Shown here piece after piece: positions 1 through 5,966 of a stretch of DNA of 8,369 bases. Where the stretch lies: contig CANHTV010000135.1 in the NCBI GenBank assembly GCA_947463285.1, positions 1 to 8,369 on the forward strand. Reading direction: 5' to 3'. The notes beneath the pieces were generated by a model. It did no database searches and was not told the origin of the DNA. It saw only the letters and a program-made list of their open reading frames with translations. Every line of letters starts with the position of its first letter. The first letter of the stretch is position 1. The stretch comes from Verrucomicrobiaceae bacterium. GTDB taxonomy: Bacteria > Verrucomicrobiota > Verrucomicrobiia > Verrucomicrobiales > Verrucomicrobiaceae. The translations under genes were made by a program, and so were the position numbers.

Positions 1-393
1 GAAAAAGGCTGGCCAGATCTTGGCTACGAATGCCAGGTCAACAGCACCCACACCGACCCGAAAAAAACCGGCAGCCTCTACGGTGTGATCAACATCCTGG
101 CGCTGCTCCCAGACCAGAAAGAACCTGAAGGTGGCCAGCACATCAAAGTACCCGCAGCTCCTAGCAAGGACGATGAGTGGTTCGACTACAACATCAGGGT
201 TGAGGGCAAAAAAATCACCATCAAAGTCAACGGCCAGACCACGGTGGAATTCACTGAGCCTGAGGGCTGGGATCCAGCGAAGGCTCTGAAAAACATGCCA
301 GGACGCAAGCTGAGCGAAGGCACTATTGCCATCCAAGGCCATGACCCTAAGAGCACCTGCTTCTACAAGGACATTTTCATCAAAGCCCTTTAA
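1..393 (+). CDS. DUF1080 (3-keto-disaccharide hydrolase-like) protein, C-terminal part
   Basis: The reading frame is open from base 1 to the TAA at 391-393, so the gene begins upstream of the window and only its last 130 residues are visible. A GTG at 85 lies inside the domain and is not a credible start. The visible part resembles the C-terminal half of DUF1080 (PF06439), a concanavalin-like beta-sandwich: the WFDYNIRVEGKKITIKVNG segment (W near residue 60) followed by the ending GTIAIQGHD...CFYKDIFIKAL, which matches the family's usual 'G.iaLQgHd....f.nI.ik.L' close. Family members are usually exported and act on carbohydrates, and some are annotated as 3-keto-disaccharide hydrolases. No signal peptide can be judged because the N-terminus is missing. 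The family assignment is secure; the substrate is unknown. A hairpin terminator follows directly, so the gene is probably not co-transcribed with hslO. Confidence 0.82.
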   Translation, partial: EKGWPDLGYECQVNSTHTDPKKTGSLYGVINILALLPDQKEPEGGQHIKVPAAPSKDDEWFDYNIRVEGKKITIKVNGQTTVEFTEPEGWDPAKALKNMPGRKLSEGTIAIQGHDPKSTCFYKDIFIKAL

Positions 394-413
394 TCCCGCT
401 TTTTGCGGATCAC

Positions 414-446
414 GAGCGGGAGCTTCAAAAACTCCCGCTCACTTTT
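414..446 (+). terminator. Terminator hairpin after the DUF1080 gene
   Basis: A perfect 9-bp stem, GAGCGGGAG (414-422) with CTCCCGCTC (432-440), encloses a 9-nt loop and is followed by ACTTTT. It starts 21 nt after the DUF1080 stop codon. The U-tract is short, so termination may be incomplete. A further TCCCGCT copy at 394-400 could compete for the same AGCGGGA arm. Confidence 0.7.
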
Positions 447-536
447 ACCATCATTTTCGTCCTGATCTCCAGCCTCTGAGTCCGAGGCCAGGACCAAGCT
501 GAAAAAGCCAATCCACTGAGATTTCCCCTGCCCTCA

Positions 537-1334
537 ATGCCCGCCTCTGATCTCGCTATTGTCGAACTCCGCTGCTACTTCGTGCGTGGCAGAAACTGCC
601 TGCTCGTGCGGGGAAAATTCAGCGATCTTTACATGGACTATTACCTGCATCTGATGCAGCACGGCCTGAAGCATGAAGATCCCCTGGACACGATGCTGAA
701 AGACGCCATCACCGGGCTAACCCTCCATCTCGGCTCTCGTCCGCACGATGAAAGCAGTGCCTGGACCATTCATCTGCATGACCCTTTGCTGAATCTCTTC
801 GTCACCGGCAGCAGTCGCCCGCCCGGCCGCGTCACCGGTCGCATTTTCACGGAAGATGTCCGGGACATGGGCAAATCACTCTTCATCGCCCAGACGACCC
901 GCCATGGTGAATCCCCACGTCAGAGCATGATCGATTTTCAAGGCGCTGACATGCTTAAGGCTATCGAGCATTTCTACACCCAGAGCGAGCAGCGCCCGAC
1001 GCGGTTTTTTCGTCTGCCTGATGAGGACTTCGTCCAGATCTCAGCCGAGCCTGACGCGGACATCGAGTGGCTGCAAGGCCTCACGGATGAAGCCGTGCTG
1101 GCGCTGGACAAAGCGGAGCAACTTTCCCTTCTCGAAACACGCGCCTACATCTTCGAATGTGGATGCTCCGTGGATCGCCTGTTTCCGATGATCAATCGCC
1201 TGCCGCAGGAAGATCAGGACGCCATTTTTGCTGATGGCCATGCTGACATCACCTGCCCTCGCTGCGGCGCCAAATTTAAAGCCCCGCTTATGGCCTTCCA
1301 GCAATGGCAGAGCCAGCAGAAACCCTCGGCTTGA
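537..1334 (+). CDS. hslO: Hsp33-family redox-regulated molecular chaperone
   Basis: The gene encodes a 265-residue cytoplasmic holdase chaperone of the Hsp33 family, which is activated by oxidation. The C-terminal redox switch is complete: C208-G-C210 and, 29 residues later, C240-P-R-C243, the CxC-X(27-32)-CxxC zinc-binding pattern that defines the family. In known Hsp33 these cysteines bind zinc when reduced and form disulfides under oxidative stress, exposing the substrate-binding surface. The N-terminal domain is divergent, but FYTQSEQRPTRFFRL (residues 146-160) matches the conserved Hsp33 segment around 'SEQ.PT'. The length is slightly below the usual 280-295. The ATG at 537 has no clear Shine-Dalgarno sequence but gives a sensible N-terminus. 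The next gene begins 30 nt after the stop, and the likely operon with iron-sulfur assembly genes fits a shared oxidative-stress role. No promoter was recognised in 441-536. Confidence 0.9.
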   Translation: MPASDLAIVELRCYFVRGRNCLLVRGKFSDLYMDYYLHLMQHGLKHEDPLDTMLKDAITGLTLHLGSRPHDESSAWTIHLHDPLLNLFVTGSSRPPGRVTGRIFTEDVRDMGKSLFIAQTTRHGESPRQSMIDFQGADMLKAIEHFYTQSEQRPTRFFRLPDEDFVQISAEPDADIEWLQGLTDEAVLALDKAEQLSLLETRAYIFECGCSVDRLFPMINRLPQEDQDAIFADGHADITCPRCGAKFKAPLMAFQQWQSQQKPSA

Positions 1335-1364
1335 AACAGCCCGTCAGTCGTAGCTTCACCGACC

Positions 1365-1733
1365 ATGTCCACCCCTGCTCCCAACTTCAAACTCGGCAAC
1401 GAAAAGCTGATCAAAGTGCTGCCGAACGCCTCCCTGAAGCTCATCAGCCTGCTGACCAAACAAGGCCGCGCTGAAAGCGGTGCTCTGCGCGTGGCTGTGG
1501 TCGGTGGAGGCTGCTCAGGCTTACAGTATAAAATGGACCTTGTCGATGGCCCAGCGAACCGCGACATCATGGTCGTCAGCCGTGAAGTGAGGGTGGTGAT
1601 TGACCCCAAAAGCGCCCTTTTTGTCAGCGGCTCCGAGCTGGACTATAGCGACGACCTCCAGCAGGGCGGATTCAAGGTCAAAAACCCCAACGCCGTCGTC
1701 ACCTGCTCCTGCGGCGAAAGCTTTGCTGCGTAA
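1365..1733 (+). CDS. iscA: A-type iron-sulfur cluster carrier (IscA/SufA/ErpA family)
   Basis: This 122-residue protein belongs to the HesB/IscA family, which carries Fe-S clusters (or iron) to apo-proteins in the cytoplasm. The three ligand cysteines are present with family spacing: C50 in GGGCSGLQY and, 63 residues later, C114-S-C116 in the C-terminal VVTCSCGESF. LFVSGSELDY (86-95) and GGFKVKNPNA (101-110) are also typical. The length is normal (105-125 residues) with a short N-terminal extension. It lies 30 nt after hslO and 3 nt before hscB, so it is almost certainly co-transcribed with hscB. The symbol iscA is chosen from that partnership; sequence alone does not cleanly separate IscA, SufA and ErpA. 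Confidence 0.88.
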   Translation: MSTPAPNFKLGNEKLIKVLPNASLKLISLLTKQGRAESGALRVAVVGGGCSGLQYKMDLVDGPANRDIMVVSREVRVVIDPKSALFVSGSELDYSDDLQQGGFKVKNPNAVVTCSCGESFAA

Positions 1734-1736
1734 ATC

Positions 1737-2306
1737 ATGGCTGAAGATTGCTTCAAGCTCCTCGGACTACCTCCCCGTGCCTACCTGGATGAAGAGGCTC
1801 TGCAAAGCGCCTACCTCCTTGCTACTCGAAGTGCCCACCCAGATCAGACCGGTGGCGATGGCGACCTGAGTGCTGAACTCAATGCCGCCCTGGAAACCCT
1901 GCGTTCACCCGTCACACGACTGAAACACCTGATTGAAAAACATTCACAAACAGCCTGGCGTGCCATCCCCCTGGAGGCCAATTTGATGTCTTTGTTTGAG
2001 AAACTTGGCCCTCTTTTGCAACGCAGCATTTCGTTCACCACGCTCAAACAAGCAGCAACCACTGCCTTGGCCAGAGCGCTGCTATCGAATGAAGAAATGC
2101 AGCTCCGTGAAGCTCTAGAAGCTCTGAACGAGGACATCGAGCAGCAATGGCGGCAGCTGGAAGCCCAACTTCCAATCTATGATACCCTCCTGCAAAACGC
2201 TGATTCTGGTGTGTGGTCCGATTTGCAGGCAATCCAGGCCAAGTTTGCCTACCTGACTAAATGGCGAACTCAGATCCGCGAGCAGCTTTTGCATCTGATG
2301 CTGTGA
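1737..2306 (+). CDS. hscB: HscB-type J-domain co-chaperone for iron-sulfur cluster assembly
   Basis: This 189-residue protein has an N-terminal J-domain (about residues 4-66) with the essential H34-P35-D36 motif, which stimulates the ATPase of an Hsp70 partner. ELNAALETLRSPVTRLKHLI (47-66) matches the HscB 'iN.Ay.tL.dp..Ra.yLl' pattern. The C-terminal part (about 75-175) is helical, and EEMQLREALEAL (118-129) resembles the 'meqMelREeLee' segment with which HscB contacts the scaffold IscU. In known systems HscB with HscA transfers clusters from IscU. Start: the ATG at 1737 lies 3 nt after the iscA stop and begins the J-domain directly. The tetracysteine zinc knuckle of eukaryotic homologues is absent. 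No hscA or other Hsp70 gene follows, so the partner must be encoded elsewhere. The C-terminal domain is divergent, so a generic DnaJ-like label is the conservative alternative. Confidence 0.82.
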   Translation: MAEDCFKLLGLPPRAYLDEEALQSAYLLATRSAHPDQTGGDGDLSAELNAALETLRSPVTRLKHLIEKHSQTAWRAIPLEANLMSLFEKLGPLLQRSISFTTLKQAATTALARALLSNEEMQLREALEALNEDIEQQWRQLEAQLPIYDTLLQNADSGVWSDLQAIQAKFAYLTKWRTQIREQLLHLML

Positions 2307-2310
2307 AAAG

Positions 2311-2345
2311 AAAAAGGCCGCCAATGTCTCAATGACGAAGGCGGC
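2311..2345 (-). terminator. Intrinsic terminator reading on the - strand
   Basis: Read on the - strand, GCCGCC (2345-2340) pairs with GGCGGC (2322-2317), with an inner GTC/GAC pairing in the loop. The T-rich tract CTTTTTCTTTTC follows (from 2316 downward). On the + strand the hairpin is followed by AAAGGAATAT, with no U-tract, so its orientation serves a - strand transcript. It lies about 28 nt beyond the end of the eroded - strand frame. It may also block read-through between the convergent units. Confidence 0.7.
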
Positions 2346-2373
2346 AAAGGAATATCGGAGAAGGATGAAAGGC

Positions 2374-2883
2374 TTAGAAGTTGCTCAGATAGCGGGATTT
2401 AACCTGATCAAACGGAGCCGACCTAGTGTTGATGCGGTCGCCATGAAAAAACATGAGTGACATTTTTAGCTTTGGATATGGAACGTAACGCAGGCCGACG
2501 GCAATCTCATCAACCTCATTATGCGGTGCGTTGTGGGTAGATTGTGTGCCATTGAGAGCTTCTTACAGCTCTTTAATTCGTGCATCTTGAGCCACCAGAT
2601 GCTGTTCCAGATTAGCAGAAGGTGTCGGAGTTGTCACAGTGGCCGCTGGTGCAGGATTCTGCTCTTCCGCCTTCATTGCTGCAACAAGAAGGTCTTATTC
2701 TGCCTGTATCAGTGATCTTTTAGCCTTTAAAATGCCAAAGAGCTGCTTCATCGATAGGCTGGCCAGCAGGAGCATACTGGGGCTAAGGACAACAGTCACA
2801 AAAGTAACAAGGCTGAGAAGCCTCCAGTGTGTGTGTGTTGGGTTAATTGGAGCCTGGAAGTTAGAGAGCTGTTTTTGAGCTTG
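2374..2883 (-). pseudogene. Eroded gene: membrane-anchored coiled-coil-like protein with two in-frame stops
   Basis: One - strand frame from 2883 down to the TAA at 2376-2374 gives 167 sense codons broken by only two stops, TAA at 2697-2695 and TAA at 2565-2563; a third in-frame TAA (2886-2884) bounds it upstream. The conceptual product looks like a protein. It has a hydrophobic segment (WRLLSLVTFVTVVLSPSMLL, encoded from 2826 down to about 2755), then a K/E/Q-rich possibly helical part (LKAKRSLIQAE), a Pro/Ala/Thr linker (PAPAATVTTPTP), another helical part (EQHLVAQDARIKEL) and a C-terminal GLRYVPYPKLKMSLMFF...RYLSNF. In-frame ATGs exist at 2775 and 2751 but give only short peptides before the first stop. 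A - strand terminator lies where a gene ending here needs it. I recognise no family. About eight stops would be expected by chance in a non-coding frame of this length. A truncated small membrane peptide from ATG 2775 remains possible. Confidence 0.5.
2827..2838. repeat. (GT)6 dinucleotide tract
   Basis: Six GT units in a row. On the - strand this is a (CA)6 run just before the hydrophobic segment of the eroded - strand frame. Such tracts can slip during replication. Loss of one unit would join the downstream frame to a different upstream - strand frame that contains a GTG at 2896-2894. Confidence 0.75.
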
Positions 2884-3065
2884 TTATGTAAGCACACGAA
2901 GCGCTGAGATGACTTTGTTACATCATCCAAGTCAAAATGTTACAACTTCGGCACATGGCCAGATCGTCAGATAGCTGGCGAATTCTCTTATGTTACTCTC
3001 TTTTATCGCATAAGGGCGTTTTGTAATAAAGCCAAAATCTGTTACGGACTGGTCGTTGTGCGGCT
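2884..3065 (+). promoter_or_regulatory. pstS upstream region with repeated TGTTAC sites (candidate Pho operator and promoter)
   Basis: No gene is seen here. TGTTAC occurs four times on the + strand, at 2916-2921, 2938-2943, 2991-2996 and 3040-3045. The first two copies extend to TGTTACA and are exactly 22 bp apart, two helical turns, as expected for an OmpR/PhoB-type response regulator binding direct repeats. The sequence is not the E. coli Pho box (CTGTCAT repeats), so the assignment rests on position before a pst operon and on the repetition. TGTAAT at 3022-3027 matches TATAAT at five of six positions and could be a -10 element; no good -35 is present, which is usual for activator-dependent promoters. 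Operator and promoter are both unproven. Confidence 0.4.
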
Positions 3066-3125
3066 ATGCCAGACTCCATTACCTCTGCAAAAGCTGCTTT
3101 TGATAGACATCGTCCCCTACCATCC

Positions 3126-3941
3126 ATGAAATCCACCTTACTCCCCATCATCTTTCTGGCTTGCACGACGCTCAGTGGTTTGGCTCAAACGACTCTGCGC
3201 GTCCGTGGCTCTGACTCCCTTGGGGCTAAACTCGTTCCTCAACTTGCAGAGGCGTTCAAAAAACAAGGCGCTACCGTCAGCTTTGACATTGCCGCAGAAG
3301 GTTCTTCCACGGCCTTTACCAATCTCGCCTCAGGCACCGCTGAAATCGGCATGTCTTCACGCCGCGTTAAAGCCGACGAGCGTGCCCTATGCCGCAGCAA
3401 GAGCGTGAAACTCACCGAGTTTGAGATCGCCTGGGACATGATCGCCATCGTCGTGAACAAAAACAATCCCGTCAGCGACCTCAGCAAAAAGCAGGTGCTG
3501 CAAATCTTTGCTGGTGACATCAAAGACTGGAGTGAAGTCGGCGGCACACCTGGCCCGATCTCCATTTACACCCGCAACACCTCCTCCGGCACTTACCGTG
3601 ACTTTATCGGCCTAGCTATGAAGGGACGTGAGTATGGCCGCGACAGCCAGAAAATGGCTGGCAATGAGCAGATCGCCTCTGAAGTAGGCTCCAATGTTAA
3701 TGGCATCGGCTATGTCGGTCTTGCCTACGCCGCCTCCAAGGGTACGAAAGTCGTCACCATTGAAGGCGTCGCTCCAAGTGTCGCCACGGTGGGAAAATAC
3801 CCCTACTCCCGCCCTACCTATCTCTATACCAACGGCGAGCCAACAGGTAACACCAAGGCTTTCATCGACTTCTGCCTCAGTGCAGCAGCTGACGGTATTG
3901 TTGGTAAAGTCGGCTTTGTGCCGAAGTCTTTGGCACAGTAA
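3126..3941 (+). CDS. pstS: Periplasmic phosphate-binding protein PstS
   Basis: This is the substrate-binding protein of the high-affinity phosphate ABC transporter. The frame is open from an ATG at 3066, but the ATG at 3126 is preferred because it begins a clean Sec signal peptide: K2, a hydrophobic core LLPIIFLACTTL, and probable cleavage after SGLA (residue 20). The 20 residues encoded before it are polar and would spoil the signal. The 271-residue product has the PstS anion-binding pattern: RGSDSLG (27-33), EGSSTAF (58-64), GMSSRR (75-80) and TRNTSSGTYRDF (149-160), whose Ser/Thr/Arg residues bind phosphate in known homologues; GYVGLAYA (195-202) is also conserved. C89 and C250 could form a disulfide. 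It is the first gene of the pst operon. A strong hairpin follows 22 nt after the stop and may keep its transcript more abundant than pstC. No clear Shine-Dalgarno sequence is seen. Confidence 0.9.
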   Translation: MKSTLLPIIFLACTTLSGLAQTTLRVRGSDSLGAKLVPQLAEAFKKQGATVSFDIAAEGSSTAFTNLASGTAEIGMSSRRVKADERALCRSKSVKLTEFEIAWDMIAIVVNKNNPVSDLSKKQVLQIFAGDIKDWSEVGGTPGPISIYTRNTSSGTYRDFIGLAMKGREYGRDSQKMAGNEQIASEVGSNVNGIGYVGLAYAASKGTKVVTIEGVAPSVATVGKYPYSRPTYLYTNGEPTGNTKAFIDFCLSAAADGIVGKVGFVPKSLAQ

Positions 3942-3963
3942 GATCCTCTGATTGACAGCAGAC

Positions 3964-4001
3964 TGAGTCCGGCAGAAGAGCTTTTTCCTTTGCCGGACTC
4001 A
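3964..4001 (+). terminator. Strong hairpin between pstS and pstC (partial terminator or mRNA stabiliser)
   Basis: TGAGTCCGGCA (3964-3974) and TGCCGGACTCA (3991-4001) form a perfect 11-bp stem with a 16-nt loop. The sequence after it (CACATATTTACA) lacks a U-tract, so full intrinsic termination is unlikely. A role in partial termination or 3' protection of pstS mRNA is inferred. The right arm covers the first possible pstC start (TTG 3990). Confidence 0.65.
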
Positions 4002-4100
4002 CACATATTTACACTGCCCCCAAGCCCGGTGGAAAACCCATCTCCCAATACTCGAACAAGCATCGCAGACCTGATCATCAGGAAAAATCGTCCTGCCGCA

Positions 4101-5966
4101 ATGGCGTGGGACATGCAGAAGCTGATCCGAAGTTTTTTCGCTTCAAACGCAAGCGTCACGATCATCGTGCTGCTGCTGATCATGGTGTTCCTGATGCGTG
4201 AAGGAGCGGGTTTCCTAGGCACCTACAAACATGAGTTGGAGATTTATCGCAAGGCTGGTCTGGAACTTTGCGACCTCGTGGACCGCCCTCTGGCTCAGCA
4301 TCAGGATCTATCCAGCAAACTGCGCCGCGCCGTCACCACTTCAATTGACCCGCTAATTCAAAGCACCCGTGCCCGCCGTGACGCCGCCTTTTACATCAAG
4401 CGTGAGATCGAGCAATCAACCACACTGCCACGTGAGGCACTGACCCAAGCTTTGGAAAAAACACCAGCCTTAGATCCAGCCAAATTGGATCAACTACGTC
4501 GGCAGGTAGCCTCTGAAACAGCCGCCGCCGCAGCAACCGCTGCCATTTCAAATCTTTTTTCGGCAGAAGAAGTCGCCCGCCTGCGCCGGGAGATGAGCCT
4601 GCTATCTCCAGAGGTGACTGAGATGCCTTCCTTTCTGACAGAACTTAGCGCGGCCTTTAGAGTGATGGACAAGGAGGCCAAGCAAAAGTACACCCAGCTG
4701 ATTGAGGCCTCTGATCTCTTCGAGGAAGCCCCAGACAGCCTACGCGCCATGCTCAGTGAGCTGAAAGAGGACGTGCTCTTCACCAAAGAAGCAGCCATGG
4801 AGTACTTCACACTGGAGGAAGGCAGGCAAAAGCTGCTCAAGGCAGCTGAGGTAGCCACCGATCTCAAGGAGAAAGCTGATTTACTTGCGGAGGCGGAAGC
4901 TTCCAAAACGGAAGAGCCCAACTACCAAGAAAATCTGGCGCCCGTCCTTGAGCGCCGTGAGGAACTCCAGGAGCACATCACCCAGTATGCCGACAGCATC
5001 ACCGAAGCTCTGAAGACGCTGCCGAAAACAGGCGATGTGCCTGAAGCCACCAAACTCCTGGCAGAAGTGCATGAGCACATGCCTCTTCACGTCCAGGCCA
5101 TGCGCAAAAGCCTCACCGAAATCAAAGAATGGCAGGCGGAGAAACCCGTCTCCATCATCACCGTCGTTGGTGCATTCTTCTTTGGCTCGGCTTGGTTGAC
5201 CAACAGCTCCTGGCAGGACTTTTTTGGCTTTGTGCCGCTTCTGGCAGGCTCGGTTGTGATTGCATTGATCGCCATTGTGATCGCCACACCGCTCAGCGTC
5301 GCCGCGGCCATTTACACCAACCAATTTGCCAGTGACCGCGAGAAGGAATTCATCAAACCTGTCATTGAATTCATTCAGGCCATCCCCTCTGTCGTGCTTG
5401 GCTTCATCGGCATTTCTCTGCTCGGAGATCTGATCAAAGACATGAGTGAAATTCCCTGGCTGAGCGGGCTTCCGGGTTTTCCTATTCAGGAACGCCTGAA
5501 CATGTTCAATGCCGGCTGCCTGCTCGCCCTGATGGCCATTCCGACGATGTTCAGCCTGGCTGAAGATGCGCTCAACAACGTCCCCCAGGCCTACATTGAC
5601 GCCTCTGACGCGCTGGGTGCCACAAAGCTGCAAACCGTTTTCCGCGTCATCGTTCCCGCCGCACTCTCAGGCATCGCCGCAGCTGTTCTGCTGGGTCTGG
5701 GACGTGTGATCGGTGAAACGATGGTCGTGCTGCTTGTCGCGGGCAATCGCATCGCCATTCCTGATTTTGGCGTCGGTCCTGGCTTTATTTTCCAGCCTGC
5801 ACACACCCTCACCGGCATCATTGCCCAGGAACTCGGCGAAGTTTCTCGCGGCAGCGCCCATTGGCAGGCGCTCTTCATGGTTGGCATTGTGTTGTTTGCC
5901 ATCTCTCTCCTCGTCAACGGCTGCGCACGCGCCGTGGTCCGTCGTTTTGAAACTCCCAAGGCATGA
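4101..5966 (+). CDS. pstC: Phosphate ABC transporter permease PstC with large periplasmic insertion
   Basis: This is one of the two inner-membrane channel subunits of the Pst transporter. The frame is open from a TTG at 3990, but that codon lies in a hairpin; the ATG at 4101 is taken as start (621 residues), with ATG 4113 and GTG 4029 as alternatives and no Shine-Dalgarno sequence to decide. TM1 is at about residues 17-33. After a gap of about 300 residues come five more segments: TM2 about 378-403, TM3 about 418-443, TM4 about 470-490, TM5 about 519-546 and TM6 about 590-606. The cytoplasmic EAA loop, which contacts PstB, is DASDALGATKLQTVFRVIVP (500-519). RVIGET (535-540) and AWLTNSSWQDFFG (364-376) are typical of PstC. 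E. coli PstC has about 320 residues, so this protein is nearly twice that size because of the insertion between TM1 and TM2. Its stop overlaps the pstA start in ATGA. Confidence 0.9.
   Translation: MAWDMQKLIRSFFASNASVTIIVLLLIMVFLMREGAGFLGTYKHELEIYRKAGLELCDLVDRPLAQHQDLSSKLRRAVTTSIDPLIQSTRARRDAAFYIKREIEQSTTLPREALTQALEKTPALDPAKLDQLRRQVASETAAAAATAAISNLFSAEEVARLRREMSLLSPEVTEMPSFLTELSAAFRVMDKEAKQKYTQLIEASDLFEEAPDSLRAMLSELKEDVLFTKEAAMEYFTLEEGRQKLLKAAEVATDLKEKADLLAEAEASKTEEPNYQENLAPVLERREELQEHITQYADSITEALKTLPKTGDVPEATKLLAEVHEHMPLHVQAMRKSLTEIKEWQAEKPVSIITVVGAFFFGSAWLTNSSWQDFFGFVPLLAGSVVIALIAIVIATPLSVAAAIYTNQFASDREKEFIKPVIEFIQAIPSVVLGFIGISLLGDLIKDMSEIPWLSGLPGFPIQERLNMFNAGCLLALMAIPTMFSLAEDALNNVPQAYIDASDALGATKLQTVFRVIVPAALSGIAAAVLLGLGRVIGETMVVLLVAGNRIAIPDFGVGPGFIFQPAHTLTGIIAQELGEVSRGSAHWQALFMVGIVLFAISLLVNGCARAVVRRFETPKA
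4218..5144 (+). other. Segment encoding the ~300-residue helical insertion in PstC
   Basis: This segment (about residues 40-348 of PstC from ATG 4101) has no counterpart in ordinary PstC. It is rich in Ala, Glu, Leu, Lys and Arg, poor in Gly, Trp and aromatics, and has no hydrophobic segment long enough to cross the membrane. An AAAAATAAAI run (142-149) and long charged helical stretches such as ELKEDVLFTKEAAMEYF and ERREELQEHITQY suggest helical bundles or coiled coil. Positive charges before TM1 place the N-terminus in the cytoplasm, so the insertion is predicted to be periplasmic. No known domain is recognised. Boundaries are approximate. Confidence 0.75.

Noticed and set aside
2563..2697. 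Recoding of TAA (for example as Gln) in the - strand frame
   Set aside because: Other genes in the window end at TAA in the normal way, including iscA, pstS and pstB1, so gene decay is the simpler explanation.
2521..2878. Two overlapping + strand open frames (2521-2715 and 2639-2878) in the hscB-pstS gap
   Set aside because: Their Cys/Ser/Arg-rich translations do not look like proteins, and they are the antisense of the more protein-like - strand frame described as a pseudogene.
3066..3125. Upstream ATG as the pstS start
   Set aside because: It would place 20 polar residues before a good Sec signal peptide; the ATG at 3126 starts exactly at that signal.
3134..3164. Lipoprotein signal in PstS (FLAC at residues 10-13)
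   Set aside because: Position -3 is Phe and -2 is Leu, a poor lipobox, and the hydrophobic core continues past the Cys to a better signal peptidase I site after residue 20.
3990..4100. TTG 3990 as the pstC start
   Set aside because: The codon is at the base of a strong hairpin arm, is a rare start, and adds a Pro-rich polar leader not expected in PstC. GTG 4029 remains a weaker alternative.
4881..5633. 250-codon open frame on the - strand opposite pstC
   Set aside because: It lies wholly antisense to a well-supported pstC, has a composition typical of an antisense shadow (many Asp, Gly, His, Arg), and shows no recognisable domain.
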